Source: Methanolinea mesophila (GTDB lineage Archaea; Halobacteriota; Methanomicrobia; Methanomicrobiales; Methanospirillaceae). From it: a DNA stretch of 64,000 nucleotides. This document shows, in pieces, positions 35,870 to 45,433 of the stretch. The stretch covers positions 558,001 through 622,000 of the forward strand of contig NZ_JAGGKR010000001.1 of the NCBI RefSeq assembly GCF_017873855.1, given 5' to 3'. The position numbers were made by a program, and so were the translations under genes. The notes under the pieces were generated by a model. That model was not told the origin of the DNA. It saw only the letters and a program-made list of their open reading frames with translations, and ran no database searches. Position 1 is the first letter of the stretch; each line of letters begins with the position of its first letter.

Positions 35870-36922
35870 ATGGATCTTACCCAGAAAAGATGGATTTGGA
35901 TCTCGATCGGGTTTTCAGTAGTGGTTCTGGTCATCGTGCTTGCGAGCACGTTGGATCAGAATACGCTCGAGTACCTGAAACAGGCAAATCCCATCTTTCT
36001 TATCCTTGCGGTAGGTCTGCGGCTCTGTTCACTCCTGTTCTGGTCGCTTCGGGTAAAGATGATGTCGCATGCACTGGGTTACCGGATAAAACTCTCGAAT
36101 GCCTGGAACCTGGTCCTCGCAAACCTCCTCATCGGGGCCATCACCCCCGGACAGGCGGGTGGCGAACCGGTGCGAATCCACGAACTATACAAGGACGGAG
36201 TGAAAATCGGGGACGCTTCGGCCATTGTAATCATGGAAAGGGTCCTCGACGGACTGATCCTGGTCCTTATGGGCGTCCTCTCAATCGGCCTTCTCGGCAG
36301 CGTCGTACCCGGAATCTCAATCACCCTGATCATTGCGATGATAATATCATGGATCTTCATGGGAGGGCTGATCATCCTTCTTTTCATGGCCTCGAGGAAT
36401 CCTGAAAAAGTTAAGCTGATGATCATCCGGCTTCTTCACTGGCTTGACGCGAAGATCCACCGCGCATCGCTGAAAAAAACCATTGGAAGGGTCGATGCAG
36501 AACTCGACAACTTTTTCGTGAGCATCAATCTCTTCACCGGGCCTGCCCGCAGGGGGCTGGTCACCGGGGGATTCTTTTCGCTGCTTTTCTGGATATCGGA
36601 ATTTTTTGTCGCGTCCCTCATCCTCATGGGGCTCGGGCTGTCCCCCTATATCCTCGAATCGTTCCTCTTTCAGTTGATCATCGCGGTGGTGATGATGCTC
36701 CCCCTCACCCCTGGATCTTCCGGAATCGCAGAGATCTCGGCGACATCCCTGTATGCGTTGATTGTACCTTCGTCACTCCTCGGGATCTTCGTCCTGCTCT
36801 GGCGGCTGATACTCTACTATCTCAACATCGCTCTCGGGTTATGGCCGAGCCTGACAATATTCAGACGCGAGCTTGCCCGGAAGGACGATGAATCGGGGCA
36901 GGACCCGAAGAGCGAAGGATAA
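35870..36922 (+). CDS. UPF0104/YbhN-like flippase-type integral membrane protein
   Basis: Membrane protein of 350 residues with about eight helices, of the family that includes the membrane part of lysylphosphatidylglycerol synthase and archaeal COG0392 proteins. Family signatures include the helix pair with RLCSLLFWSLRVKMMSHALG, ITPGQAGGEPVRIHEL after the second helix, AIVIMERVLDGL, and near the end LTPGSSGIAEISATSLYAL and LLWRLILYYLNIALG. The function is generally described as lipid or isoprenoid-linked transport, not proven. It converges with the HEAT-repeat operon with two bases between stops. Confidence 0.88.
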   Translation: MDLTQKRWIWISIGFSVVVLVIVLASTLDQNTLEYLKQANPIFLILAVGLRLCSLLFWSLRVKMMSHALGYRIKLSNAWNLVLANLLIGAITPGQAGGEPVRIHELYKDGVKIGDASAIVIMERVLDGLILVLMGVLSIGLLGSVVPGISITLIIAMIISWIFMGGLIILLFMASRNPEKVKLMIIRLLHWLDAKIHRASLKKTIGRVDAELDNFFVSINLFTGPARRGLVTGGFFSLLFWISEFFVASLILMGLGLSPYILESFLFQLIIAVVMMLPLTPGSSGIAEISATSLYALIVPSSLLGIFVLLWRLILYYLNIALGLWPSLTIFRRELARKDDESGQDPKSEG

Positions 36923-36924
36923 AC

Positions 36925-37878
36925 TTACAGGTCCGGCAAATGCCGGGCGATATACCAGGCATGCAGGGCGAGCAGGATATAGACCGTCAGGAGCACTGTT
37001 TCGGTGAGCATCCCCCCTTCGTGGGTGAAAAGCCAGAGCGTGACGTAGACATCGACCTGAAACAGGACAACCCCCCACCAGCGCCCGAGATAGAGATAGC
37101 CCATACCGGGGAGAAGGAGGTTGAGCACCGCGGCGACTCCCGGGTTCTTCCGGACTCTGGGTCTTTTTGAGAGCCCTCTCGGGATATACCGGATAGGAAG
37201 TCCGGTCTTAGGAGCCGCCCTGACCGCCTCCCATCGTACACGGTCGTCGGGGTCCCGGAGATGACGGTAGATGAGAGGGATACCTTCCTCACCACCCATG
37301 GCGCCCAGAGTCCTCGCCGCATTCAGCCTGATCTCAGGGTCTTTGTCCCGGGAAGCGATATCAAGGGGAAGGATGGCAAGACTCCCGCAGTGAGAAAGGG
37401 CATCCCAGTCCTGGCGGGCACAATAGAGGTATGCCTCTTCCAGGTGATCCTCCGGGACCCACGAGAGACGCTCGAGCGAGAGGGCCGCCCCTTCACGGAC
37501 GAACCGGTCCCTGTCCCTGAGCGCATCCCGAAGCGGGGGGATGACGTCTCTGTTGTCCAGCATCCCCAGCGCAAGCGCCGCCTCCCATCGTATCTCGTTA
37601 TCCGGGTCTTTGAGGAGGGGAACAAGTGGCACGACCGCCCTCGGATCCCGTGAATCGCCGAGAGCCTCTATCGCTCCCAGTCTGATGTCTTTTGATCGGG
37701 AATCAAGGGTATCTACCAGGATCTCGAACACAGAAGGACCCATCGACGCGAGCGCTTCCGCTGCTCTCCACTGCACGTCCAGGTCGGGGTGCTTCATAGC
37801 CCTGATGAGAGCCCGAACCTGCCCGGATTTGAGCAATTGATCGATATCCGGTGGACGAGGGGAGAAAAGGCCGCCCAT
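36925..37878 (-). CDS. HEAT-repeat protein with C-terminal TM2-like membrane hairpin (second paralogue)
   Basis: A 317-residue protein with four or five HEAT/PBS-lyase-type repeats over residues 10-240 (DLDVQWRAAEALASMG, DIRLGAIEALGDSRDP, EIRWEAALALGMLDN, DPEIRLNAARTLGAMGG, DRVRWEAVRAAP) and a C-terminal membrane module beginning VRKNPGVAAVLNLLLPGMGYLYLGRWW, which resembles the TM2 domain. Two or three helices end the chain. It is the last gene of a four-gene minus-strand operon and lies one base after its paralogue. HEAT arrays mediate protein contacts; nothing indicates enzyme activity. The repeats would face the cytoplasm if the hairpin inserts post-translationally. Confidence 0.85.
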   Translation of the reverse strand: MGGLFSPRPPDIDQLLKSGQVRALIRAMKHPDLDVQWRAAEALASMGPSVFEILVDTLDSRSKDIRLGAIEALGDSRDPRAVVPLVPLLKDPDNEIRWEAALALGMLDNRDVIPPLRDALRDRDRFVREGAALSLERLSWVPEDHLEEAYLYCARQDWDALSHCGSLAILPLDIASRDKDPEIRLNAARTLGAMGGEEGIPLIYRHLRDPDDRVRWEAVRAAPKTGLPIRYIPRGLSKRPRVRKNPGVAAVLNLLLPGMGYLYLGRWWGVVLFQVDVYVTLWLFTHEGGMLTETVLLTVYILLALHAWYIARHLPDL

Positions 37879-37879
37879 T

Positions 37880-38851
37880 TCAGTGCATCTCCATGAATTT
37901 CACCGAATAGAAGGTATGCACGGCGACTACCGCGGAGACCGTGTAGGAGATCGCCAATGGGACCAGGGACTCCATCGCCAGGGAAAGGAGCAGGATGGCC
38001 GTCGCATCGACCTGGAAGAGAAGAAACCCCCACCACCGGCCCAGGTAATTATACCCCAGTCCCAGGAAGAGAAAATTCAGTACCGCGGCCACATAGGGAT
38101 TTTTATTCTCTTTTACCCTTTTCGCTACTCCCTTCGGGAGACGAAGCGGCGAGAACCCATATCCGGGAAGAGCCCTTACGGCACACTCACGGAGTTCCGG
38201 GTTCGCGTCCTTCAGCACGGTCGCGGCCGCCGGCGGAGGCACCGGTTTTTCGAGGAGGACAATACTTTGGAACGCCCTCATCCGGATGACAGGGTCGGGG
38301 TCCTTCATCATCCGGATAAGCGGGTCGAGAGGGGGATCGGGAATGTCCGGGATCCGTTCCCACTCGTAGCCGCTTATCGCATATTCCAGCGATTCTTCCG
38401 GGCATGAGGGTTTCCAGCCCAGCTTGCCGAGCGCAAGAGCAGCACCATAACGGACATATTTATCGTGATCCCGGAAGGCACGGACGAGGGTGGCGATCGA
38501 ACGTTCCTCCCCGATCTCACCGAGCGTGATCGCCGCCGCCCAGCGGACTTCTTCTGATTCGTCCGTTAAAACCATTTTTTCCAGCACAGGTACGGCCGCC
38601 GGGTCCCTGATGGCGGCAAGCGCCTCTGCCATTCCAAGCCTGACCGCCGGATTGGGGTGCCTGCTCAGTCTCATTATCCGGGGGACCGCTTTCTGACCGA
38701 GAGTCCCCAGTCCTTCGGCCGCCCGCCACTGTAGGGTAAAATCGGGGTACGACAGGAGCCGTATGAGGCCCCTGACGTCCTGTTTTTTTACCAGGCTTTC
38801 GACATCCGTAGTTCTAAAAGGGTGAAATGAGAGGGTTACCGGAGGCGTCAT
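37880..38851 (-). CDS. HEAT-repeat protein with C-terminal TM2-like membrane hairpin (first paralogue)
   Basis: A 323-residue paralogue of the next gene, with the same plan: HEAT repeats (DFTLQWRAAEGLGTLG, AVRLGMAEALAAIRDP, EVRWAAAITLGEIGEE, YVRYGAALALGKLG, ELRECAVRALPGYG) and a C-terminal TM2-like block starting NKNPYVAAVLNFLFLGLGYNYLGRWWG. Its start codon overlaps the stop of the PKD surface-protein gene (shared TCAT on the plus strand), so translation of the two is likely coupled. The pair looks like a tandem duplication. Function unknown. Confidence 0.86.
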   Translation of the reverse strand: MTPPVTLSFHPFRTTDVESLVKKQDVRGLIRLLSYPDFTLQWRAAEGLGTLGQKAVPRIMRLSRHPNPAVRLGMAEALAAIRDPAAVPVLEKMVLTDESEEVRWAAAITLGEIGEERSIATLVRAFRDHDKYVRYGAALALGKLGWKPSCPEESLEYAISGYEWERIPDIPDPPLDPLIRMMKDPDPVIRMRAFQSIVLLEKPVPPPAAATVLKDANPELRECAVRALPGYGFSPLRLPKGVAKRVKENKNPYVAAVLNFLFLGLGYNYLGRWWGFLLFQVDATAILLLSLAMESLVPLAISYTVSAVVAVHTFYSVKFMEMH

Positions 38852-41800
38852 TCATTCCCTTCACCTCCGCCAGACCTCTTCCACCGCACGTAGAGCACGA
38901 TGGTAATGAAAAATACGAGGAATACGATTGACAGGTTTTTCAACAGGGACATAGTGAAGGGCATCGTGCTCACCACGGGAGAATCCCCGGCCTGGTCCGC
39001 CTCGGCCTGGCCCGCGGATGCGGGTGTATCCGCCACGGCAGGCCCTGAGATCCGGGCAGCTGCGGACGGCATATCCGCCCCGGATGCCTGCGCTATCGTT
39101 TCCTTCGGGGCGACAGGAATGTCCTGGACAGGAGTGGGATTCACCACCGGATTCGGCTCGCTGGCGACAGCGCCCCCGCCTCCACTGTATCCGCCGCCAC
39201 CGCCGCCGCCACCGGATTTGGGCGATGCCCATTCCTGGAGCGAGAGATAAAGGATCTGGAACATATTTCCGGACGTATCAAGAGTTACGAGGCTGAAACG
39301 GGACAGTCCCTCGGGGGATGAGACCGTGAAATAATCCATATTCGCTGCCGGGTCGTGATAGAGGAACTCGGCGGGCAGGAGGTCTCCCTGACCGTCGTCA
39401 CCGATCCGCATCACCCCGACACTTTCCCTTACATCCGATAGAATGATGGTGGATATGTTGGAGGTATAGCCGGGATAGGTCACGTTTACCTCGTGAATAC
39501 CTGCCGAGAGTCCGGTAACGTTGATCGGGGACCGCCCCCGGTATATCCCGTCAACATACACGTATACGCCTTCCGGGTCGGTATCAACCGAAAAGTTACC
39601 GTGATCTCCCCATCCGTTCTCCTCGAGCCAGTCGCGGGAAACTCCGAAAGTGAGATTGGCGGGACCGGTGAGATTCAGATTGTCCTTTTCAAATCTCACG
39701 GTATACGCACCCCGGTACAAATCACAGTAGTGCTGGATTGCGATGCGTGATTCAATTTGTTCGTCCGCTGGTGTTACCCCCTCCCATTGAGTTGCATTGA
39801 ATGGACTCGCCGGGTAATGGTCGGTGGTGAAGGAAAGATTATACCGGCAGGTGGCATCACCCACGCAGGCTGCACTTCCTGTCATTTCGGAGGTACAGAT
39901 CCGGATTCCGGAAAATGTGCCTGAAACGGTGCCGTTCGAATCATCAGAAAATTCCAATCCGGGCGAAGCGAACAGGAGTATTGCCGATATTCCGCTCCGG
40001 GAGTCAGGATGTATCTCGATCAAGGATTTGTCTCCAGGAAGAGGATAGTTCACGCTGACCATTGAACTATTGATGGCAATAGTTTCGAAAACCCCGTCAT
40101 CTGATACGAAAACCCCCGGGATATCAAAATTGAGTTCATTCCTGCATACAGGCAGGACGGTGACCGCCTCGGTTTTCACCATGCTGCTGTTCCCGAGAGC
40201 ATTGGTTACAATGAGGCTTACATTGTAGATTCCCGGAGCAGTATATTCATGCAGAGGGTTTTGTTCCCCCGATTGCCCCCCGTCGCCGAAATCCCACCAC
40301 CATTCCGTAGGGGATCCTCCCGACAGGTCGTAAAAGGAAACCACCTGGGGAACAGGGCCGCAACTTATATTCATCCCGAAATCCGCTTCCGGGAGGTTTC
40401 CGCAGGCGATAAGCCCGGGTTTACTGCATGCGTCCCGGTGAGTCGGGTCGAAAATACGTAAGATCACCGAATAAATCCCTGGGGATGTATACGTATGCAC
40501 AGGATTTTGCTCATCCGACCTGTTGCCGTCACCGAAATCCCATTGCCACCCCGAGGGCGATCCCACCGAATCATCGGTGAACGTCACCGTAAAGGGGACT
40601 TCCCCCGTGGTCCCGTTCTCCGTAAACACGGCCCTGAAAGGGTAATCCGGAACGCCGAAAGTGTAAAGGCCAATATCTCCCGCATTACCGGCATTTACGA
40701 ACACCATCCGGCCTTCTCCGAGATCTGGTCCGAAAATCGGGGCTCCGTACTCATTTGAGTCGAGGAATAAGCCCGTACCATCTCCAAGCGACACTACCGA
40801 GATTCCACCGTACCCGATAGAACTCTCGAACGCCACCATATCCCCATAAATAACCGGATTGTCCCCGCTACTCCCTTCATTCAGCCATATATCGGTGCCG
40901 GTGACCAGGTTGACCGCGTGAATTTCCCCGTTGTCGACATACACAACTGTAGTGCCCGAAATGCGTGGTTTTTGCTGCAAGGAAGGGTTGTCGGTAACTT
41001 TCCGTTCGGTCCCGGTTTGAAGATCATAGAGGTAAATGTGGCTGTACCATGTATCCTGGTCCCGGTAATCTTCCCACACGATGAAATTTCCCCAGATATC
41101 GGGATTAATTCCTGTATCTGTAAGAATCTCGGTTGAATTATTTTCGATTGTATAACAGAATACCTTGACGCCGACATCCGAAGAGTCGTACCATGTGATT
41201 TTACCATTTGCAATATGGGGTATGATCCAATCCCCGCTTATTTGAGCGATATCACTCATATTGCCTGTTTTAAGATCGAACAACCGGATTGTGTATCCCA
41301 TTTCCCCCTTGTTCTGCCAGACGACCCAGTCCTCCCAGATATCCGGATGAGTTTGAGAGTTCGTATCCGGGCAGAGATCCTGCTCCAGTCCTGTGGTGAT
41401 ATTGTAAATGTGAATTTGCGGCAATCCACCTTGCCAGTCCTCCCATACAACGCGGTCTTTATAAATTGACGGGCATTTCTGAGTGAAGGTGTCAAGGGGG
41501 GTCAACGTAGCGGAGGTTCCCACCTGCAGGGGGTTCGTGTTCGTATCGGTAACCGGAGTGTTCATCCCAGGCTCGATAAGACTCTGTGCTGTACCAGTTT
41601 GGTTATCGAGGGCAGTCTCGTTCGATATCTGGCCGTCCGGGTCATCATTTGCGCCTGTAATAGTGGTATTGGAGATTTCCAGTGTCAGGTTGTCCCCGGA
41701 GTTTTGAGGGTCCGCGTCTTCTCCCTGCACCGGAGATAGCACCTCTGTGAACGGAGTAATATTGTGATCTCCGCTGCTTGTCAGGTTCTCGTTCTCCAGG

Positions 41801-41904
41801 GGCATGAAAGTGGACGCCGTGCCGTTGTCCCCTCCCACAGAAAATGGTAAAATGAAAAAAATGAATAAAAACACCACTATTCCCACTTTCATTTTCCCTG
41901 TCAT
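38848..41904 (-). CDS. large surface protein: beta-propeller-like repeats, two PKD domains, PEGA domain
   Basis: A 1018-residue secreted, membrane-anchored protein. After a signal peptide (about 1-25) comes a Thr/Asn-rich linker with many potential N-glycosylation sites. Residues 140-440 hold repeats built on the motif VVWEDW/VVWQN/IVWEDYRD spaced about 45 residues, as in TolB-type beta-propellers. Two PKD domains follow (WQWDFGDGNRSDEQNPVHTY and WWWDFGDGGQSGEQNPLHEY). Near residue 780-850 is a PEGA domain (DPEGVYVYVDGIYRGRSP). A Gly-rich tract precedes a C-terminal helix and basic tail (FITIVLYVRWKRSG). It lies between the calpain-like peptidase and the HEAT genes. A role in adhesion or cell-surface architecture is inferred. 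Confidence 0.9.
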   Translation of the reverse strand: MTGKMKVGIVVFLFIFFILPFSVGGDNGTASTFMPLENENLTSSGDHNITPFTEVLSPVQGEDADPQNSGDNLTLEISNTTITGANDDPDGQISNETALDNQTGTAQSLIEPGMNTPVTDTNTNPLQVGTSATLTPLDTFTQKCPSIYKDRVVWEDWQGGLPQIHIYNITTGLEQDLCPDTNSQTHPDIWEDWVVWQNKGEMGYTIRLFDLKTGNMSDIAQISGDWIIPHIANGKITWYDSSDVGVKVFCYTIENNSTEILTDTGINPDIWGNFIVWEDYRDQDTWYSHIYLYDLQTGTERKVTDNPSLQQKPRISGTTVVYVDNGEIHAVNLVTGTDIWLNEGSSGDNPVIYGDMVAFESSIGYGGISVVSLGDGTGLFLDSNEYGAPIFGPDLGEGRMVFVNAGNAGDIGLYTFGVPDYPFRAVFTENGTTGEVPFTVTFTDDSVGSPSGWQWDFGDGNRSDEQNPVHTYTSPGIYSVILRIFDPTHRDACSKPGLIACGNLPEADFGMNISCGPVPQVVSFYDLSGGSPTEWWWDFGDGGQSGEQNPLHEYTAPGIYNVSLIVTNALGNSSMVKTEAVTVLPVCRNELNFDIPGVFVSDDGVFETIAINSSMVSVNYPLPGDKSLIEIHPDSRSGISAILLFASPGLEFSDDSNGTVSGTFSGIRICTSEMTGSAACVGDATCRYNLSFTTDHYPASPFNATQWEGVTPADEQIESRIAIQHYCDLYRGAYTVRFEKDNLNLTGPANLTFGVSRDWLEENGWGDHGNFSVDTDPEGVYVYVDGIYRGRSPINVTGLSAGIHEVNVTYPGYTSNISTIILSDVRESVGVMRIGDDGQGDLLPAEFLYHDPAANMDYFTVSSPEGLSRFSLVTLDTSGNMFQILYLSLQEWASPKSGGGGGGGGYSGGGGAVASEPNPVVNPTPVQDIPVAPKETIAQASGADMPSAAARISGPAVADTPASAGQAEADQAGDSPVVSTMPFTMSLLKNLSIVFLVFFITIVLYVRWKRSGGGEGNE

Positions 41905-41921
41905 AGATCCTGCCTCTCCAA

Positions 41922-42914
41922 TTATCCTGTAAACAATTCCGCAAGATGCGCAACAATTTCGGAACTTGGATTCTCCAACAAATTATTAATTCTCCCGAAC
42001 TTTAGGAAGTTCTGGGCGAAAATGTCGGCACGCAATGCGAAAATCCCGTCTTTTGTGTCGGAAAAATCGATGAGATTGTCAGGTAGGCCATCCGGGTTCC
42101 AGGTCCCGGCGGTTTTTACTCCCGCTGTGGGTTCTGGGAGCACCTTGCTCGTATCCCTGTTTGCATACGGGTTTCGTAAAACGATATATCCGTCGCTTAT
42201 CCCAAGGAGAGAATAGGTGTGGTTCGGATAGAGCCCTGCCGCGTTGGTCGCATTACGCGTCCAGGCAACCATCGGGTACTTCGTCTTGCCGGACGCGAGG
42301 ATATTCGAGCTGTTATCCGGACTCCTGGTAAGAACATTGGTGAGCGTCGCGTCCCAGATGTAATAGTATTTCCAGGCACTGCTATTTATCGATAGGATAT
42401 TGACAAGGGCTGTGATACCGTTTCCCATCGGAAGGTCTCCAATCGTCTTGGCCCTGAAACTCGCATAAGCTTTTTCGAACAGCGCAGGCCAGGTCTCGAC
42501 CGGAGGCATTCCGGGAACAACTGCAGTTTTAACGTAACAACTCGCAAAGATCATCTTGCCGGAAGCCTCGACCGGAAGGTTCTGATCAATGGCAATGGAA
42601 ATGGTTCTCTTATTCGGGTCGATAATGCTCGGATCAGGGTTGTAAAATTTGAACGATGTCGAGCTCGTGGAAAGGCTGCTCTGGGCTGCCCAGGCGACCG
42701 ATGAAAGTGCGGCGATGAAGTAGCAATCCGCTGAATAACCTTGCATCGGCTCTCGAAAATTCATTCTCGAAGTGATCGGAGGCAACATCGGATTGCAGAA
42801 AGTCCCACAGCTCTTCCATTGCGATATGGCTGGAGCGGCCCCCAGCAGGTTGGCACCCGTGTTCTGTGCTTCAGAACAAAAACTCTCTTCGGAGTCCACA
42901 TTTTCTTTCTTCAT
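41922..42914 (-). CDS. calpain-family (C2) cysteine peptidase
   Basis: A 330-residue protein with the calpain catalytic signature: Gln58 and Cys64 in MQGYSADCYFIAALSSVAW, the motif WPALFEKAYASFR typical of calpain domain II, His232 in NHTYSLLGI and Asn248 in VLRNPY. There is no signal peptide, no membrane helix and no calcium-binding EF-hand or C2-like domain that I can see, so it appears to be a bare protease core with a 55-residue Cys-containing N-terminal extension. It is the first gene of the minus-strand operon, with GGGGGAAG before its ATG and 17 bases to the surface-protein gene. Calpain-type proteases are uncommon in archaea. Confidence 0.8.
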   Translation of the reverse strand: MKKENVDSEESFCSEAQNTGANLLGAAPAISQWKSCGTFCNPMLPPITSRMNFREPMQGYSADCYFIAALSSVAWAAQSSLSTSSTSFKFYNPDPSIIDPNKRTISIAIDQNLPVEASGKMIFASCYVKTAVVPGMPPVETWPALFEKAYASFRAKTIGDLPMGNGITALVNILSINSSAWKYYYIWDATLTNVLTRSPDNSSNILASGKTKYPMVAWTRNATNAAGLYPNHTYSLLGISDGYIVLRNPYANRDTSKVLPEPTAGVKTAGTWNPDGLPDNLIDFSDTKDGIFALRADIFAQNFLKFGRINNLLENPSSEIVAHLAELFTG

Positions 42915-43089
42915 TTTTTTCTTCCCCCTAGGTAAACTGCCGCGACGAGGGACGAAAATTCAGGAATCGTGTGACTTTTGGGAATAACACTATGGAACGA
43001 TGATTGGACCCTTGCTTGCCAGACAATTTACCGGGATGCCCCCGGACACTGCCCCCTATCCGGCTTCAATTGATATTCCATTTTTAATG

Positions 43090-43098
43090 TTATAAATA
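43090..43098 (-). promoter_or_regulatory. putative TATA box for the calpain/surface-protein operon
   Basis: On the minus strand the sequence reads TATTTATAA, a TATA-like box about 175 bases before the calpain-like start codon. A transcript would start near 43065 and have a leader of about 150 bases. A duplicated near-palindrome lies directly upstream of it. Confidence 0.4.
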
Positions 43099-43110
43099 CT
43101 TATCCAGTAT

Positions 43111-43139
43111 TTCCAATGGAAATAGATTCCAATGGAAAT
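43111..43139. repeat. tandem near-palindromic repeat (operator-like)
   Basis: Two exact copies of TTCCAATGGAAAT start at 43111 and 43127, a period of 16 bases. The core TTCCAATGGAA is a palindrome around its central base. In the reading direction of the calpain operon the copies lie about 15-40 bases upstream of the TATA candidate, the usual place for an archaeal activator or operator site. The same region is the 3' flank of argF. Confidence 0.6.
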
Positions 43140-43178
43140 CTGGCTGGAACAATAAAGCATGAGAAAAAAAGAATTACT

Positions 43179-44108
43179 TTAATCTTTTATCTTCACATCG
43201 TGCGCGAGAAGTGAAACCAGCAACGCCTTCTGGGCATGGAGCCGGTTCTCCGCTTCATCGAACACTACGCTCTGCGGGCCCTCGATAACCTCGTCGGTGA
43301 CTTCCTGACCGCGGTGAGCCGGCAGGCAGTGCATGAATACAGCATCGGCTTCGGCCTTCTTCATCAGCGCGGTGGTAACGGTGAACCCCTTGAATGCTTC
43401 AAGGCGTTTCCCCCGTTCGCCTTCTTCGCCCATGGATACCCAGGTATCGGTCACCACCACGTGGGCACCTTCTACTGCACTTTCGGGGTCCTTCACCAAC
43501 TGGATTTTTGCCCCCTTCTCCCTTGCAGCATCGATGATGTCATTCGGGGGCTCGTATCCGGGCGGTGTGGCGACCGAGATCTCCATCCCCGTAAGGACTG
43601 AAGAGAGGATCATGGAGTTGCACACATTGTCGCCGTCCCCTACCCACGCCAGTCGCAGCCCGACCGTCGAACCGAAACGTTCCCGGATGGTCATCAGGTC
43701 AGCGAGGATCTGGCAGGGATGCTCACGGTCGGAAAGGCCGTTAATTACCGGGATGCTGGAATATCGTGCAAAGTCCTGGATGGTCTGGTGCCGGTAGGCC
43801 CTGACCATGACGCCCGATACGAAGCGTGAGGCGACCCGGGCAGTATCCCTGATCTCTTCGCCCCGCCCTATCTGGAGGTCCTGGGTATTGAGGAAGAGGG
43901 CATGCCCGCCGAGGTCGTTCATTCCTACTTCGAAGGAGATCCTCGTTCGGGTGGAGGACTTCTCGAATATCATCGCCAGGTTCATTCCGGCAAGGAACGG
44001 GTGGGGGATCCCGCTGCGCCGCATCCGCTTCAGCTCGACGGCATCGGTGATTATCCGGTCCAGTTCTCCCTGATCGAGGTCCAGTATTGAGATGAGGTCT
44101 TTGTTCAT
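43179..44108 (-). CDS. argF: ornithine carbamoyltransferase
   Basis: Enzyme of arginine synthesis making citrulline from ornithine and carbamoyl phosphate. ATG 44108 gives 309 residues; the open frame extends eight codons upstream into purD. Signatures are [10 protein letters not shown] (carbamoyl phosphate loop), [23 protein letters not shown] and [12 protein letters not shown]. The start overlaps the purD stop by four bases, so the gene belongs to the carS-pyrE-purD-argF run on the minus strand. A T-rich stretch follows the stop. Confidence 0.96.
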   Translation of the reverse strand: MNKDLISILDLDQGELDRIITDAVELKRMRRSGIPHPFLAGMNLAMIFEKSSTRTRISFEVGMNDLGGHALFLNTQDLQIGRGEEIRDTARVASRFVSGVMVRAYRHQTIQDFARYSSIPVINGLSDREHPCQILADLMTIRERFGSTVGLRLAWVGDGDNVCNSMILSSVLTGMEISVATPPGYEPPNDIIDAAREKGAKIQLVKDPESAVEGAHVVVTDTWVSMGEEGERGKRLEAFKGFTVTTALMKKAEADAVFMHCLPAHRGQEVTDEVIEGPQSVVFDEAENRLHAQKALLVSLLAHDVKIKD

Positions 44109-45397
44109 CGTATCTCCTTCATATGCGCACACCGCCGGGCGAGAAGATCTGCGGTGCCGATATCTTTCCTGTGTCGCACGGGGCCTTTTACAGATCCTGC
44201 GGCATGTTCGGCGATTGTTTCCGCCTCCGACAGGGTGTCCGCGATACCGACGAACGCCATGGTCCGCGAGGTCTGGGTATAGAGCATTCCTTCGCGTTCC
44301 TCCACGTTCGCATAGTATAGTCTGGCATTCCCGTAATCGTGCACGGAAAAGGGTTCTCCAGGGTTCGGGGTCTCGGGATAGCCTGATGGAACAATGTATT
44401 TGCAGACCGTGGCCTTGCGGGAGAATTCGACCTTACGGGAGCTGAGGGTGCATTCCGCGATGCCCGCGACGATCTCCGAAAAGTCCGACTCCAGGATGGA
44501 GAGGACGTTCATCGCCTCGGGATCCCCGAACCTCGCATTGAACTCGATGACCATGGGTCCTCTCGCGGTGTTCATGAATTGTCCATAGATTACGCCTTTG
44601 TAAGGTTGTCCCAGTCTTGCCATCGAATGTACTGCGGCATACATGATTTCAAGCGCTTTCTCCCGGTCATTTTCGGATACAAAGGGCAGGCTATGGTCTT
44701 CCATGGAGTAAGAACCCATCCCCCCGGTATTCGGCCCCTGGTCTCCTTCGAATGCCCTCTTATGATCCTGGACCAGGGGCATCGGGACGAGCGTCTTGCC
44801 GTCGGTAAATGCCTGGAGGGTGAACTCCTCTCCGATCAGACGCTCCTCGATCACCACCTCCCCTCCGAGTTGCCGGACGTATCGTCCCGCTTCTTCACGG
44901 TCGAGGTGTTCGCCCATGATCTTGACGCCCTTCCCTCCGGTGAGCCCTATCGGTTTTATCGCGAACTCCTCTTCGGAGTCCAGGATAAATCCGGCCGCGA
45001 GTTCGGGGTCGTGGAACACCCGGTATTTCGGGCACCCGGCGACTCCTTCCCTGTTCATCATCTCCCGGCAGAATGCCTTGTCGGTTTCCAGTCTCGCCGC
45101 GGCACGGGACGGGCCCATGCACCCAACGGCATTGTCCTCAAGGGCATCGACGATCCCGGTCTCCAGCGGCGCTTCCGGCCCGATAACCGCATATTCCACC
45201 CCTCGGGTGAGGGCGAAGCGGACTACGGCGGGGACGTTCGTCTCTTTCTCGATCAGGACCTCCCGGGCAATTCCTGCTATCCCGGGATTTCTCTTTGCCA
45301 TAACCGAAAAAATGACGTTCCTACTATCGCTGGCCAGGGCCCTGACGATCGCATGTTCCCTTCCACCTCCACCCACAACCAGCACGTTCATAGTCAT
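44105..45397 (-). CDS. purD: phosphoribosylamine-glycine ligase
   Basis: ATP-grasp enzyme of purine synthesis joining phosphoribosylamine and glycine. 430 residues; starts at ATG 45397 or two codons later at 45391 ([15 protein letters not shown]). Motifs: [31 protein letters not shown] in the ATP-grasp region, and the strongly conserved [15 protein letters not shown]. Located between pyrE (36-base gap) and argF (four-base overlap) on the minus strand, so purine, pyrimidine and arginine genes share this run. Confidence 0.97.
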   Translation of the reverse strand: MTMNVLVVGGGGREHAIVRALASDSRNVIFSVMAKRNPGIAGIAREVLIEKETNVPAVVRFALTRGVEYAVIGPEAPLETGIVDALEDNAVGCMGPSRAAARLETDKAFCREMMNREGVAGCPKYRVFHDPELAAGFILDSEEEFAIKPIGLTGGKGVKIMGEHLDREEAGRYVRQLGGEVVIEERLIGEEFTLQAFTDGKTLVPMPLVQDHKRAFEGDQGPNTGGMGSYSMEDHSLPFVSENDREKALEIMYAAVHSMARLGQPYKGVIYGQFMNTARGPMVIEFNARFGDPEAMNVLSILESDFSEIVAGIAECTLSSRKVEFSRKATVCKYIVPSGYPETPNPGEPFSVHDYGNARLYYANVEEREGMLYTQTSRTMAFVGIADTLSEAETIAEHAAGSVKGPVRHRKDIGTADLLARRCAHMKEIR

Positions 45398-45433
45398 GTA
45401 TTCGAGTCTCCTTTTAATATACTGTCCGGGCCG

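Noticed and set aside
43111-43139. CRISPR or long tandem array
   Set aside because: Only two copies with 16-base period; no spacers or cas genes.
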